In this document: positions 33,981 through 43,882 of the stretch, one piece after another
Layout: the number at the start of each line of letters is the position of its first letter
Position numbering within the stretch: position 1 is the first letter of the stretch
Assembly (NCBI GenBank): GCA_902591755.1
Contig: CACJBX010000003.1
Location: 96,125 to 160,124, forward strand
Length of the DNA: 64,000 nt
Reading direction: 5' to 3'
Source of the DNA: an uncultured Pelagibacteraceae bacterium
Lineage (GTDB): Bacteria > Pseudomonadota > Alphaproteobacteria > Pelagibacterales > Pelagibacteraceae
Translations under genes and position numbers: made by a program
The notes under the pieces: generated by a model
Told to the model about the DNA's origin: nothing
Database searches by the model: none
Seen by the model: only the letters and a program-made list of their open reading frames with translations

Positions 33981-34347
33981 AAAACAAAAAAATGTTTTAG
34001 GTGGAGATTTAGAGTTGTGCTCATCAAATCCTTTAACGGGATGGTACAGAGACGGTTGCTGTAATACAGATGATAATGATAACGGATTACACACAGTTTG
34101 TGCAAAGGTAAATAGTGGTTTTCTTGAGTAGTGTAAGTCTGCTGGGAATGATTTAGTTACACCTCATCCTGAATTTGGTTTTCCAGGTTTAAAAGACGGC
34201 GATAATTGGTGCGTATGTGCTTCTTGGTTTGCAAGAGCTTTGGAAGCTGGAAAAGAGTGCAAAATATATTTAAAAAAAACAAACGAGAAAACTTTAAAGA
34301 TCATTCCATTAGAAATTTTAAAAAAACACGCAATAGATTTATCTTAA
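33973..34347 (+). pseudogene. DUF2237 protein interrupted by an in-frame amber codon
   Basis: Reading from the ATG at 33973 gives a DUF2237-like protein: NVLGGDLELCSSNPLTGWYRDGCC, then a TAG at 34129-34131 (codon 53). The same frame continues with GNDLVTPHPEFGFPGLKDGDNWCVCASWF to a TAA at 34345. The frame is intact on both sides, so a single base change made the stop; family members have Phe or Tyr there (FLEF/Y), consistent with a Tyr codon turned TAG. Function of DUF2237 is unknown. Readthrough, sequence error and real decay are the alternatives. Confidence 0.85.
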
Positions 34348-35967
34348 TTACATATTTCCATATCTTGGTCCACCACTTCCCTCTGGTGTAACCCAAGTAA
34401 TGTTTTGGGAAGGTTCTTTAATATCGCAAGTCTTGCAATGAATACAGTTTTGAGAGTTAATTACAAATTTAGGTATATCATTTTCGACTTGTACTTCATA
34501 CACACCTGCAGGACAATATCTTTGAGCAGGCTCATCAAATCTATCTAAGGTATACCCTATCGGTAAATCTTTATCTTTCAATTTTAAGTGAACTGGTTGA
34601 TTATCTGTATGATTAGTCCCTGTTAGAAAAACTGAACTTGTTTTATCAAATGTAATTATATTATCGGGTTTTGGGTAGTCTATTACTGGCATCTCATTTG
34701 CTGGTTTTAAAGTTTCATGATCTGCGTGTTTATGTTTAAGTGTCAAGGGTAATTTCCCTCTGAAGATTATTTGATCTATACCTGTAAAAATAATTCCTAA
34801 GACTAATCCCCAGCTGAAGCTTGGTTTTACATTTCTTGCTTCATATAATTCTTTGAAAGCCCAGCTTTTCTTAAATTTTTCCTCATAAATAGAGAGATCT
34901 TTAGACTCATTAAGATGTTCTACTATAGTTTCTGCAGCAACTAATCCACTTTTCATTGCTGTATGGGAGCCTTTGATTTTTGGCATATTAAGAGTACCCG
35001 CATCGCAACCAATTAAAAGGGCACCAGGCATGAACATTTTCGGTAAACTTTGAAAACCTCCCTCAATTAAAGCTCTCGCCCCATAAGATATTCTCTTTCC
35101 TCCTTCTAGCATTTTTCTGATTGCTGGATGAGTTTTAAATCTTTGAAATTCGTCAAAAGGAGATAGGTGAGGATTTTTATAATCTAAACCAATAACATAA
35201 CCTAAATAAACTTCTTTATTTTCAGCATGATAAACAAAGCTTCCGCCATAAGTATTTTTATCTAGTGGCCAGCCAGCTGTATGCATCACTAAACCTTCTT
35301 GGTGATTTTTTTCATCAATCTTCCAAATTTCTTTAAAACCAATTCCGTATTGTTGAGGATCTTTCCCGCTATCTAAGTCAAACTTTTTAATTAACTGTTT
35401 TCCTAAATGACCTCTGCAGCCCTCTGCAAATACTGTAACTTTAGCATGTAATTCCATTCCGGGCTCATAACCATCTTTTTTATTTCCCTCTTTATCTAAA
35501 CCCATATCTTGAGTTATGACGCCTTTAACGGATCCATCTTCGTTGTATAAAATTTCTGATGCTGGGAATCCTGGAAAAATTTCTACACCTAATACTTCCG
35601 CTTGCTCAGCTAGCCATCTACATAAATTAGCAAGACTTATTATATAATTTTTATGGTTTTGTTGGACTTTTGGTAATAACCAAGTCGGCCAGCTGAATGA
35701 ACTTTTTTTTCCTAAAAAAAGAAATTTTTCTTTTGTTACTTTAGTCTTAATTGGAGCATTGAGATCTTTCCAACTAGGAATTAATTCATCTAATGCCCTA
35801 GTCTCGAAAACGTTACCTGACAAAATATGTGAACCTATTTCAGCACCTTTTTCTAATACACATACGTTTACATCAGCATTTAGTTGTTTTAATTTAATGG
35901 CTGTAGCGAGACCAGATGGACCTCCGCCAACAATAACAACATCATATTCCATAACTTCTCTAGTCAT
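34348..35967 (-). CDS. Electron-transfer flavoprotein:ubiquinone oxidoreductase
   Basis: A 539-aa ETF-QO. The FAD motif VIVGGGPSGLATAI is at about 10-23, the quinone-binding membrane region is central, and the single [4Fe-4S] cluster is bound by Cys near CPAGVYE and NCIHCKTCDIKEPSQNI (last 60 residues). It passes electrons from reduced ETF to the ubiquinone pool at the inner membrane face. It follows etfA by 3 nt in the dimethylglycine-dehydrogenase operon. Confidence 0.95.
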   Translation of the reverse strand: MTREVMEYDVVIVGGGPSGLATAIKLKQLNADVNVCVLEKGAEIGSHILSGNVFETRALDELIPSWKDLNAPIKTKVTKEKFLFLGKKSSFSWPTWLLPKVQQNHKNYIISLANLCRWLAEQAEVLGVEIFPGFPASEILYNEDGSVKGVITQDMGLDKEGNKKDGYEPGMELHAKVTVFAEGCRGHLGKQLIKKFDLDSGKDPQQYGIGFKEIWKIDEKNHQEGLVMHTAGWPLDKNTYGGSFVYHAENKEVYLGYVIGLDYKNPHLSPFDEFQRFKTHPAIRKMLEGGKRISYGARALIEGGFQSLPKMFMPGALLIGCDAGTLNMPKIKGSHTAMKSGLVAAETIVEHLNESKDLSIYEEKFKKSWAFKELYEARNVKPSFSWGLVLGIIFTGIDQIIFRGKLPLTLKHKHADHETLKPANEMPVIDYPKPDNIITFDKTSSVFLTGTNHTDNQPVHLKLKDKDLPIGYTLDRFDEPAQRYCPAGVYEVQVENDIPKFVINSQNCIHCKTCDIKEPSQNITWVTPEGSGGPRYGNM

Positions 35968-35970
35968 GAA

Positions 35971-36924
35971 CTATTTTTGAATAGTATTAAGTTTATTTAA
36001 TTCTTCTAAAAATTGCGGAAGAGCCTCAAACAAGTCTGCCTCAAGACCATAATCGGCTACGCTAAAAATTGGTGCTTCGCCATCTTTATTTATCGCAACA
36101 ATAATTTTACTTTCTTTCATTCCAGCTAAATGTTGAATAGCGCCAGAAATTCCAACGGCTATATACAAATCAGGTACAACAACTTTTCCTGTTTGCCCGA
36201 CTTGATGATCATTAGTAATGTAACCAGCATCTACTGCTGCTCTTGATGCTCCAATAGCAGCGTTTAACTTATCCGCAATTGCTGTAATTAGTTTGAAATT
36301 TTCTGAATTTTGCATCCCTCTTCCACCTGAAATTACAATTCTTGCTGTTCCCAATTCAGGTCTATCTGATTTTATTTCTTCTCTTTTAACAAATTTAGAA
36401 TTTTTAAAAGCTTCACCTGGTTCTGATTTTACGATCTCAGCAGAACCTCCGCTCGCTGGTGCAGGTTCAAAAGATGTTGGTCTTATAGTGATGCATTTTT
36501 TTTTATCATTACTTTTTACTGTCGCAAAAGCATTTCCGGCATAAATGGGACGTAAAAAAGTATCGGCCGAAATAACTTTAATGATATCACTCACCTGAGA
36601 TGTATCTAAAAGGGCTGCTATTCTAGGCATCAAATTTTTCCCAAACGTATTTGCTGAGCAAACTATATGTGAATAAGCATCAGCATGCTTTATTATTGCT
36701 GAAGTGTAATTTTCCGCAATAAAATTTTCATAAATTTCGTTATCAACATGAATAATCTTTTTTACATTTGGTATTTTAGACGCAGACTTTGCAACAACCT
36801 CTGATTTATTACCCAAAATTAAAATATGTAAGTCCTCATCTATTTTGCTAGCAGCTGATACCGCATTATAAGTGAAGGGTCTTAATTCTTTATTGTTGTG
36901 TTCTGCAATTAGTAAAACTGACAT
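35971..36924 (-). CDS. etfA: Electron-transfer flavoprotein, alpha subunit
   Basis: A 317-aa EtfA. Domain I (1-190) is a Rossmann-type fold. The FAD-binding C-terminal domain has SGGRGMQNSENFKL (about 196-209), GASRAAVDAGYITNDHQVGQTGK (about 226-248) and GISGAIQHLAGMKES. It pairs with EtfB (start-stop overlap of 1 nt with etfB). Electrons from DMGDH (next but one upstream) are the expected input. Confidence 0.95.
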   Translation of the reverse strand: MSVLLIAEHNNKELRPFTYNAVSAASKIDEDLHILILGNKSEVVAKSASKIPNVKKIIHVDNEIYENFIAENYTSAIIKHADAYSHIVCSANTFGKNLMPRIAALLDTSQVSDIIKVISADTFLRPIYAGNAFATVKSNDKKKCITIRPTSFEPAPASGGSAEIVKSEPGEAFKNSKFVKREEIKSDRPELGTARIVISGGRGMQNSENFKLITAIADKLNAAIGASRAAVDAGYITNDHQVGQTGKVVVPDLYIAVGISGAIQHLAGMKESKIIVAINKDGEAPIFSVADYGLEADLFEALPQFLEELNKLNTIQK

Positions 36925-37673
36925 TATATTACTTTAGCCTCATTTTTTAATTTTTGAACCAATTCTGATACATTTGCGACTTTTATTCCAGCTTTTCTTT
37001 TTGGTGGTTCTTCAACCTTAATTTGCTCGATTCTTGCTTTGGTATCAACCCCTAAATCTGAAGCATTTATCTGCTCTAATGGTTTTTTCTTTGCTTTCAT
37101 TATATTAGGTAATGAAGCATATCTAGGCTCATTTAATCTAAGATCACAAGTTACAATTGCAGGTATGTTCACTTCTATTGTTTCTAAACCTTCATCAACT
37201 TCTCGAGTAACTTCAAGTGATGAATCTTTAACATTAATTTTAGATGCAAAAGTTGCCTGTGGCCAATTGAGTAAAGCCGCCAACATTTGACCTGTTTGAT
37301 TACAATCATCATCAATTGCTTGTTTACCCATAAAAACTAAATCAGGTTTTTCTTTATCTACTATCTTTTGTAATATTTTTGAAACTGCTAAAGGCTCAAC
37401 TACACCATCAACTTTTACATGTATTCCTCTGTCAGCACCAACTGCAAGTGCCTTTCTCACAGTTTCTTGAGCTTTTTCTTCACCAATAGTTATCGCTACA
37501 ATTTCTTTTGCTTTACCTGACTCTTTTATTTTTACTGCCTCTTCAACTGCATTATCGTCTGGGGGATTGGTTGACATTTTAACATTATCAGTAACAACTC
37601 CAGTTCCATCTTCTTTTACTCTTACCTGAACGTTGTAATCTATAACTCTTTTTACTGCTACTAAGATTTTCAT
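36924..37673 (-). CDS. etfB: Electron-transfer flavoprotein, beta subunit
   Basis: A 249-aa EtfB with the AMP-binding adenosine site in [29 protein letters not shown] sequence (about 120-145) and the [13 protein letters not shown] start. The recognition loop [12 protein letters not shown] sits before the catalytic partner interface. Overlaps both neighbours by 1 nt, a tight operon with DMGDH. It carries electrons from flavoprotein dehydrogenases. Confidence 0.95.
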   Translation of the reverse strand: MKILVAVKRVIDYNVQVRVKEDGTGVVTDNVKMSTNPPDDNAVEEAVKIKESGKAKEIVAITIGEEKAQETVRKALAVGADRGIHVKVDGVVEPLAVSKILQKIVDKEKPDLVFMGKQAIDDDCNQTGQMLAALLNWPQATFASKINVKDSSLEVTREVDEGLETIEVNIPAIVTCDLRLNEPRYASLPNIMKAKKKPLEQINASDLGVDTKARIEQIKVEEPPKRKAGIKVANVSELVQKLKNEAKVI

Positions 37674-40108
37674 TATGCTCTTAACAATTCATTTTTTGGA
37701 TCATAAGGGCTTTCTTCAAGAATAGTTGCCTCATGTGTTTTTCCCAATATATCAATTTTAAGTTTCTGACCAACATTAGCTAATTCTGGTTTAACCATTC
37801 CAAGTGCTATAGATTTTCCTAATCTAAAACCAAAATCTCCACCAGTTGCTCTTCCAATGCAAGTTCCATTTTCATAAATTGGATTATTTCCAAGCACATC
37901 AGCGTCTGAAACATTATGAACTTCTAGTGTCACCAATTTATTATTAAATCCTTTTTCTCTCCATTTGTTCAGCGCATCTAAGCCAATAAAATTACCTTTA
38001 TTTGGATGTATAAATCTATCTAAACCACTTTCGTATGGAGAATACTCTATAGATAATTCTGTTCCAACTAGTTTATAAGATTTTTCAACTCTTAAACTAT
38101 TCATCGCTCTTATGCCGTATGGTTTTAAATTTAAATCTTTGCCTGCATCCATTAATTTATCAAAAATATGATTTTGATATTCAATTGGATGATGTAATTC
38201 CCAACCTAATTCTCCAACAAAATTTACTCTCATTGCATTTACAGGAGCATAACCTACGTCAACATTCTTAGCACTTAGCCATTTAAAATTTTCGTTTGAA
38301 AAATCGTCTTTTGATACTTTTGTCATTAAGTCTCTTGCTTTTGGTCCAGAGACAACTAGCACACCCATGCTATTAGTTAAATTTTCAAACTGAACAGATC
38401 CATCACTTGGCATCCATCTTAAAATCCAATCGTGATCAAGTCTTTGAAAAGTACCTGCAGATACTAAGTAAAAGCTATCTTCGGCTTCTCTCATTATTGT
38501 AAATTCTGAATGAACACCACCTTTAGTATTTAAAGCATGACATAAATTTATCCTTCCAATTTTTTTTGGAAGTTTGTTTGCAACGAGTTTATCCAAGAAC
38601 TCTTCTGCTTTAGGTCCTTTTATTCTGCACTTTGCAAATGCACTCATGTCTAGTAAACCTACATTCTCTCTTACATTTTTGCATTCTTTCTCAATAGCTT
38701 GAAACCATTTTGATCTTCTAAAAGACCAATCATCTTTTTGCTCCATTCCATCAGTTGCAAAAAAATTTGGTCTTTCCCAGCCAAATTTTTGACCAAAAAC
38801 TGCTCCGAGTTTTTTCATTCTGTCATAACATGGTGCTGTTCTGAGTGGTCTTGCTGCTGGTCTCTCTTCATCCGGAAAATGTGTTATAAAAACATGACTG
38901 TATGCCTCTTCATTTTTTTCTTTAAGATATGCTTTCGAACAATAGTCTCCGTATCTTCTTGGTTCTACTCCAAGCATGTCAATTGTTGGTTCTCCATCCA
39001 CTATCCATTCTGCTAGCTGCCAACCAGCACCACCAGCCGCAGTTATTCCAAAACTGTGTCCTTCGTTTATCCAAAAATTTTTAAGTCCCCATGCTGGGCC
39101 TACAATTGGATTTCCATCTGGAGTATAACAAATTGCACCATTGTAAACTTTTTTAACTCCTACCTCACCAAAAGCTGGTACTCTATGAATTGCACCTTCT
39201 ATATGTGGAGCGAGTCTATCCAAATCTTCTTGGAATAATTCATATTCAGAATCTTTTGAAGGTCCATCAACATAACATGCGGGAGCTCCATCCTCATAAG
39301 GACCTAATATTAAACCTCCAGCTTCTTCTCTCATATACCATCGACTATCACTGTCTCTTAAAACCCCCATTTCAGGTAAACCCTCTTTTTTTCTTTTTTG
39401 AATTTCAGGATGTGGTTCTGTAACAATATATTGATGTTCTACGGGAATAACTGGAATGTCTAGACCAACCATTTTTCCCGTTTGTCTTGCAAAATTTCCT
39501 GAACAAGAAATTATATGTTCGCACTCAATGGTACCTTTGTCTGTTTCTACTACCCATCCATCTTTAGTTTGTTTCATACCTACTACTGTGGTGTTTCTGT
39601 AAATCTCTGCACCTTTATTTCTCGCACCTGTAGCTAAAGCTTGCGTTAAATCAGCGGGCTGAATGTATCCATCCTCTGGGTGTTGAATTGCACCAACTAA
39701 ATCTGAAGTATTACATAAAGGCCAAATTTCTTTTACTTGATCAGGTGTCAAAAATTTCACATCAACACCTATAGTTTTTGCAACTCCTGCATATTGAAAA
39801 TACTCATCCATTCTGTCTTTATTATTTGCAAGTCTAATATTTGAAACAACACTGAAACCAACGTTCTTACCCGTTTCTTCCTCTAATTTTTTATATAAAT
39901 TGACTGCATATTTATGAAGTTGTCCGACGGAATAACTCATATTAAAAAGAGGTAACAAACCTGCGGCGTGCCAAGTTGATCCAGACGTAAGTTCTTTTCT
40001 TTCAACTAAAACAACATCTGACCAGCCTTTTTTAGCAAGATGATAAAGGGCACTAACTCCTACAACACCTCCACCGACTATTACGACTTTTGCTTTAGAT
40101 TTCATCAA
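37673..40108 (-). CDS. Dimethylglycine/sarcosine dehydrogenase-type flavoprotein with GcvT domain
   Basis: An 811-aa two-domain enzyme. The N-terminal DAO-type FAD domain has [16 protein letters not shown] (about 9-24) and [13 protein letters not shown] (about 42-54; the His is the covalent FAD ligand of DMGDH/SDH). Residues about 430-811 form the THF-binding GcvT domain ([25 protein letters not shown]). It oxidises an N-methylated glycine, yielding 5,10-methylene-THF and passing electrons to ETF. The gene order DMGDH-etfB-etfA-ETFQO gives a complete path to quinone. Dimethylglycine versus sarcosine cannot be decided here. Confidence 0.92.
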   Translation of the reverse strand: MMKSKAKVVIVGGGVVGVSALYHLAKKGWSDVVLVERKELTSGSTWHAAGLLPLFNMSYSVGQLHKYAVNLYKKLEEETGKNVGFSVVSNIRLANNKDRMDEYFQYAGVAKTIGVDVKFLTPDQVKEIWPLCNTSDLVGAIQHPEDGYIQPADLTQALATGARNKGAEIYRNTTVVGMKQTKDGWVVETDKGTIECEHIISCSGNFARQTGKMVGLDIPVIPVEHQYIVTEPHPEIQKRKKEGLPEMGVLRDSDSRWYMREEAGGLILGPYEDGAPACYVDGPSKDSEYELFQEDLDRLAPHIEGAIHRVPAFGEVGVKKVYNGAICYTPDGNPIVGPAWGLKNFWINEGHSFGITAAGGAGWQLAEWIVDGEPTIDMLGVEPRRYGDYCSKAYLKEKNEEAYSHVFITHFPDEERPAARPLRTAPCYDRMKKLGAVFGQKFGWERPNFFATDGMEQKDDWSFRRSKWFQAIEKECKNVRENVGLLDMSAFAKCRIKGPKAEEFLDKLVANKLPKKIGRINLCHALNTKGGVHSEFTIMREAEDSFYLVSAGTFQRLDHDWILRWMPSDGSVQFENLTNSMGVLVVSGPKARDLMTKVSKDDFSNENFKWLSAKNVDVGYAPVNAMRVNFVGELGWELHHPIEYQNHIFDKLMDAGKDLNLKPYGIRAMNSLRVEKSYKLVGTELSIEYSPYESGLDRFIHPNKGNFIGLDALNKWREKGFNNKLVTLEVHNVSDADVLGNNPIYENGTCIGRATGGDFGFRLGKSIALGMVKPELANVGQKLKIDILGKTHEATILEESPYDPKNELLRA

Positions 40109-40151
40109 TAGATTTCTACAAGATTTTTAAATCGAACGAAACAAAATTCTC

Positions 40152-40355
40152 TTAGTCGTCGTCTGGTTCTCTCCAATCTAATTGAAACAACAAATACGCT
40201 GCGACACTCACGCTAATTATGCCTACAACAATTCCACAGTTGAGACCAATCTCCTGACCAAAGTAATACCAAGTTATTTGGGTGGTCAAAATAGGTGGAA
40301 CACAAAGTATGAGCATAAGAATAAGAATACGGTTTTCATATTTCGGTTTTTTCAT
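40152..40355 (-). CDS. 67-aa two-TM membrane protein
   Basis: A small protein with two TM helices (about residues 9-30 and 36-58) and an acidic tail (WREPDDD). It lies 3 nt after the DUF4864 gene and 43 nt before DMGDH, so it may be co-transcribed with both. No family recognised. Confidence 0.6.
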   Translation of the reverse strand: MKKPKYENRILILMLILCVPPILTTQITWYYFGQEIGLNCGIVVGIISVSVAAYLLFQLDWREPDDD

Positions 40356-40358
40356 AAT

Positions 40359-40820
40359 CTAAATTGATGCTCCGAGAGAAACTGGGTTAGATACTGCAGT
40401 AGTCAACCAACAATTGTTAAGTGATCCTTGACCTTCATATCTTTCTACTTGCCACTTGAACTCATAGTAAAAATTATCTGATCCCAAAATAATTACATCA
40501 TAAATTGCAATCTTCTTATTATTATAGATCTCGTCAATTTTATGATCTTTATGGTTTAACAAAATTGAGTAAATTTCATTTTTTAACATTTTTTTAAATC
40601 TATTCAGTGGACCAGTTTTAATTTTATTTTCTGGATGTGCAAATTCCCACGTTTGTTCTATACCAGAGTCTTTATCTGGTTTATCATTATTTTTTAAGCT
40701 GATCAGTTGAATTTCAACAACGCTATAAGGTTCGATTTTTGTGTTTGGTTTAATAATATCAGAATAAACATTCGCTACATGAAGATAAAATAGTAAAAAG
40801 AAAAATAATAATTTATTCAT
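40359..40820 (-). CDS. DUF4864 secreted protein
   Basis: A 153-aa protein with signal peptide (1-20, VYS-D) and a DUF4864 domain. The family pattern is VVEIQLISLKNNDKPDKDSGIEQTWEFAHPENKIKTGPLNRFKKML, with a cystatin-like or NTF2-like fold likely. It is probably periplasmic. Function unknown. It starts the minus-strand run towards DMGDH; the thioesterase gene diverges from it across a 48-nt gap. Confidence 0.8.
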   Translation of the reverse strand: MNKLLFFFLLFYLHVANVYSDIIKPNTKIEPYSVVEIQLISLKNNDKPDKDSGIEQTWEFAHPENKIKTGPLNRFKKMLKNEIYSILLNHKDHKIDEIYNNKKIAIYDVIILGSDNFYYEFKWQVERYEGQGSLNNCWLTTAVSNPVSLGASI

Positions 40821-40868
40821 AATAGATCTTTAATTTTACAATATTATAATATAAATTTTATAAATAAA

Positions 40869-41345
40869 ATGTCGCTTTATCTAAATTCTAAGAAAATAAT
40901 AAAAGATTGGACTGACTATAACGGGCATATGAATGTTGCTTATTATGTATTGATTTTTGATTTGTTTGGCGCTGAGGTATTAATGGATAGATTTAAGATG
41001 GGTGAAGAGTCGGCTAAAAAAACAAAAAAAAGTACCATGGTTGTTGAGTCACATATTACTTATAACCAAGAAGTAAAAGAGGGTGACGAGGTAAATATAA
41101 ATTTACTATATTTCGACCACGACAAAAAAAGGTTGCAGTATAAACTTGAAATGATTCATAAAGAAAAAAAATTTTTAGCATCCACTATAGAAATTTTATC
41201 TCTTTATGTTGATTTAGATCAAAGAAAAGTTTCAGAATTTGAAAATGAAAAAACTCAATTAATGAAAGAGTTTATTGATAAACATAATAAGAGTTTCAAT
41301 AAAATAAATTTAAAATTCTCCTCCAAGCTGAAAAAAATTAAATAA
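40869..41345 (+). CDS. Hot-dog-fold acyl-CoA thioesterase
   Basis: A 158-aa 4HBT-type thioesterase. The catalytic motif DWTDYNGHMNVAYYVLIFD has Asp16 or Asp13 and His20 in the usual places. Its N-terminus resembles the betainyl-CoA thioesterases of carnitine and betaine breakdown operons. It lies near the dimethylglycine dehydrogenase but on the other strand, so an osmolyte link is only suggested. Followed after 3 nt by a glycosyltransferase gene. Confidence 0.75.
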   Translation: MSLYLNSKKIIKDWTDYNGHMNVAYYVLIFDLFGAEVLMDRFKMGEESAKKTKKSTMVVESHITYNQEVKEGDEVNINLLYFDHDKKRLQYKLEMIHKEKKFLASTIEILSLYVDLDQRKVSEFENEKTQLMKEFIDKHNKSFNKINLKFSSKLKKIK

Positions 41346-41348
41346 TTT

Positions 41349-42257
41349 ATGTCAAAGTTTACTATAAGTGAAAGACTTACAATTGGAGTTGCATCTTTTG
41401 GGAACCTAAAAACTACAGAAAGCTGTGTAAACAATATACTTAATTCTATAGAAGGTAATTTTGAACTTATTTTAGTTGAAGACTTTTCGCACGAAAGAGT
41501 CGAAATAATAAATTTTTACCAATCAATTAAAAAAAAAATTCCAAACACAAAGGTATTTAATTTTGATAGGAACCTTAGTTATTCAAATAGTGTAAATTGT
41601 ATACTTTCTCATGCCACTGGTAAAAAAGTTCTCTTTGTTTCTAATGATGTATTTATAAATCCATATTATATTGAGGAAGTACTGAAGATTTCTAATCTAT
41701 CAAAAAAAATAGGGGTAGTAAGAGGTGTATCAAATTTTGTTGATAATGGCTTACAAACACACAACACAATAATCGAAGGAAGTCCAAACACAATCACAAA
41801 GGAAGATATTATTATTACAGCAAAAAAAATATTTGAGACAAACTCAGGAAAATATTTAGAGGATAAATACTTAACTGGAGATATTTTTTTGGTAAATAGA
41901 GAGATTCTAGATAATGTTGGATATTATGATACAAATACATTTACTGGGTATTTTTCTGATCACGATTTTAGTTCAAGAGTGATTTCTAATGGATATTTAT
42001 GTGTGTTAGCACAAGGTGCTTTTGCTTTTCATCAACAGGAAATAAATTTTAATTATTTAGAAGATCCTAAAAAATTACAAAATAAAAAACTTCGAAGATT
42101 TCAACAATTATATGAAAATTGGGCTAGATTTAAAATTAAGTATTCTTTACCACATGACCTTAGTTACCCTGGAGTAAATGATATTCCTTGGGAAAAAACT
42201 TTTAATAAAAAATCAAAGTATATAGACAAATTAGATTACTCTAAGTACTTACAATAA
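41349..42257 (+). CDS. GT2-family glycosyltransferase
   Basis: A 302-aa GT-A enzyme. The N-terminal ERLTIGVASFGNLKTTESCVNNIL (nucleotide-sugar binding) and ILVEDFSHERVEI give the start of the fold. VLFVSNDVFINPYYIEEVL (about 96-114) is the DXD-like region, and GYFSDHDFSSRVISNGY holds the acceptor-site acidic residues. Probably acts on surface glycans; no polysaccharide cluster lies beside it. It ends 1 nt before the stop of the convergent flavodoxin-like gene. Confidence 0.75.
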   Translation: MSKFTISERLTIGVASFGNLKTTESCVNNILNSIEGNFELILVEDFSHERVEIINFYQSIKKKIPNTKVFNFDRNLSYSNSVNCILSHATGKKVLFVSNDVFINPYYIEEVLKISNLSKKIGVVRGVSNFVDNGLQTHNTIIEGSPNTITKEDIIITAKKIFETNSGKYLEDKYLTGDIFLVNREILDNVGYYDTNTFTGYFSDHDFSSRVISNGYLCVLAQGAFAFHQQEINFNYLEDPKKLQNKKLRRFQQLYENWARFKIKYSLPHDLSYPGVNDIPWEKTFNKKSKYIDKLDYSKYLQ

Positions 42258-42827
42258 TTATATTTGAGAAGCTGTACGTTTTACTTCTTCTAAAAATTTT
42301 TTTCTTTTTTTTTCTGATACAAATGGAACTGCAAAGAATCTTTTATAAACAACGTCTGTTATTCCACAAATATTAAAAACCCCTCTTCTCAATCTTTTTG
42401 TTGGCATATTCAAAAAGAATGTTCTTATTGCAAATTGAGGTGATCCATAAGTACAAAATACTACTGCCTTTTTTCCTTTTAAATTTCCAATAGGATATCC
42501 ATAATTTCCAAATAATTTTTTAAAACTAAAAGCCCATGGTGGAGAAAGAACTTTATCAATCCACCCCTCGACCATCGCAGGCATCCTAAAATTCCATATA
42601 GGAGCAACAAGAACAATTACATCGCTCTTCTCAATTCTTTTTCTGTGATCCAAAACAGTGTTATCTGGTTCTTCTCCTGCAAAAATTGGATTGAATTTTT
42701 CTTTATAAAGATCAACACAATCAACTTTATTACCTTTATCTTCTGAAGATTTTATAAAAGTATCCCTTATTGCTGCGTTGAATGATTTATCGTTATAGTG
42801 CCCGTATATTAAAAAAATTTGTTTCAT
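42258..42827 (-). CDS. Flavodoxin-fold NAD(P)H quinone reductase family protein
   Basis: A 189-aa protein of the NQO1/KefF/MdaB superfamily. The phosphate loop is IYGHYNDKSFNAAI (about 6-19) and the flavin-contact motif is VAPIWNFRMPAMVEGWIDKVLSPPWAFSF (about 76-104). It likely reduces quinones or electrophiles with FMN/FAD. It overlaps msrA by 4 nt, which suits a shared role in oxidative or electrophile stress. Confidence 0.82.
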   Translation of the reverse strand: MKQIFLIYGHYNDKSFNAAIRDTFIKSSEDKGNKVDCVDLYKEKFNPIFAGEEPDNTVLDHRKRIEKSDVIVLVAPIWNFRMPAMVEGWIDKVLSPPWAFSFKKLFGNYGYPIGNLKGKKAVVFCTYGSPQFAIRTFFLNMPTKRLRRGVFNICGITDVVYKRFFAVPFVSEKKRKKFLEEVKRTASQI

Positions 42828-43402
42828 TGTTGCCAGATATTTTTTAACCTACTCTCTCTACCACACCCTTTTTTATAAAGTAAGTAATTTATAAAATTTG
42901 TTTGATAATAATTCTGGTGATAATCCTCTGCTGGATAAAATTTTTCAAATTTTTTAACAAAAGTTACAACTTTATTATTAAAATTGTTTTCTATATCTTT
43001 AATACTTTTTTCTATTAGTTTCTTTTGATTGTCATTCATATAGAATGCAACGGATTTATAACTATAACCTTTGTCACAAAATTGGCCTGCTGCATCAAAT
43101 GGATCAATATTTTTCCAAAAAACAATTAGCAATTCCTCATAACTGATCTTGTTTTTATCGTATGTTATTTCAACTACTTCAATATGACCAGTATCACCAT
43201 AAGTTACCTCTTTATAAGTTGGGTTAGGTTTTGCTCCCCCCGAATAACCAGAGACAACATTGGTGACACCTTCCACCTTATCAAAAGATTCCTCCATGCA
43301 CCAAAAGCATCCCCCACCAAAATAAGTTTTTTTCAATTCTTGTGAATATAATTGATTATTAACAAAAAAAATAAAAATGAAAATGACAATAAAATTACGC
43401 AT
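42824..43402 (-). CDS. msrA: Peptide methionine sulfoxide reductase A (exported)
   Basis: A 192-aa MsrA with signal peptide (about residues 1-20, LYS-Q). The catalytic motif GGCFWCMEESFDKVEGV is present (Cys at about 32). EDYHQNYYQTNF and a C-terminal GCGRE Cys supply recycling residues. Export to the periplasm is notable: most MsrA are cytoplasmic. It would repair S-methionine sulfoxides of envelope proteins. No MsrB domain is fused. Confidence 0.9.
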   Translation of the reverse strand: MRNFIVIFIFIFFVNNQLYSQELKKTYFGGGCFWCMEESFDKVEGVTNVVSGYSGGAKPNPTYKEVTYGDTGHIEVVEITYDKNKISYEELLIVFWKNIDPFDAAGQFCDKGYSYKSVAFYMNDNQKKLIEKSIKDIENNFNNKVVTFVKKFEKFYPAEDYHQNYYQTNFINYLLYKKGCGRESRLKNIWQQ

Positions 43403-43417
43403 TTATTTTTAAAATGT

Positions 43418-43882
43418 TTAGCTTTTTAAAGCTGGAAAAACAGGATTTACTTTTTGAAATATATTTTGATAGTCCTGTTTAATACAACGATTTGATATAT
43501 ATTTCATTTTTGCATTTAAAGCTATTTTTTCTGCTGCGTCATTTTTAATTCCGTATTGAAGCCATAAAACCTTTGCATTTATTTTTACAGCATCGTTTGC
43601 TAAGTCAGGAGTTTCATTTGAAGGTCTAAAAATATTTACAATATCTATTGGTATTTCAATATCCTCTAATTTTGAGAAAACCTTTTCACCATGGATAATT
43701 TCACCTTCTGCAAAAGGATTTACTGGAATTACCCTATAACCAAATTCCTGCATGTATTTCATTACAATGGTTGATGGTTTTCTTTTTAAGTTTTTTGGAT
43801 CCTCTTTTTTTTTAAGAGAGCTTACACCTACCATAGCAATAGTTTTTGAATTTTTTAAAATATCTTCAATTAATTTTGTCAT
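43418..43882 (-). CDS. CoA-binding domain protein (YccU-type)
   Basis: A 154-aa Rossmann CoA-binding protein. IAMVGVSSLKKKEDP (about 15-29), YGYRVIPVNPF-like EFGYRVIPVNPFAEGE (about 46-61) and the later KVLWLQYGIKNDAA (about 105-118) match single-domain CoA-binding proteins related to succinyl-CoA synthetase. Biological role unknown. It overlaps the ECHDC3-like gene by 4 nt. Confidence 0.85.
   Translation of the reverse strand: MTKLIEDILKNSKTIAMVGVSSLKKKEDPKNLKRKPSTIVMKYMQEFGYRVIPVNPFAEGEIIHGEKVFSKLEDIEIPIDIVNIFRPSNETPDLANDAVKINAKVLWLQYGIKNDAAEKIALNAKMKYISNRCIKQDYQNIFQKVNPVFPALKS

Noticed and set aside
34206..34391. 61-aa plus-strand ORF
   Set aside because: It is out of frame with the DUF2237 coding sequence, which has clear family motifs across the same bases, and it runs into the ETF-QO gene.
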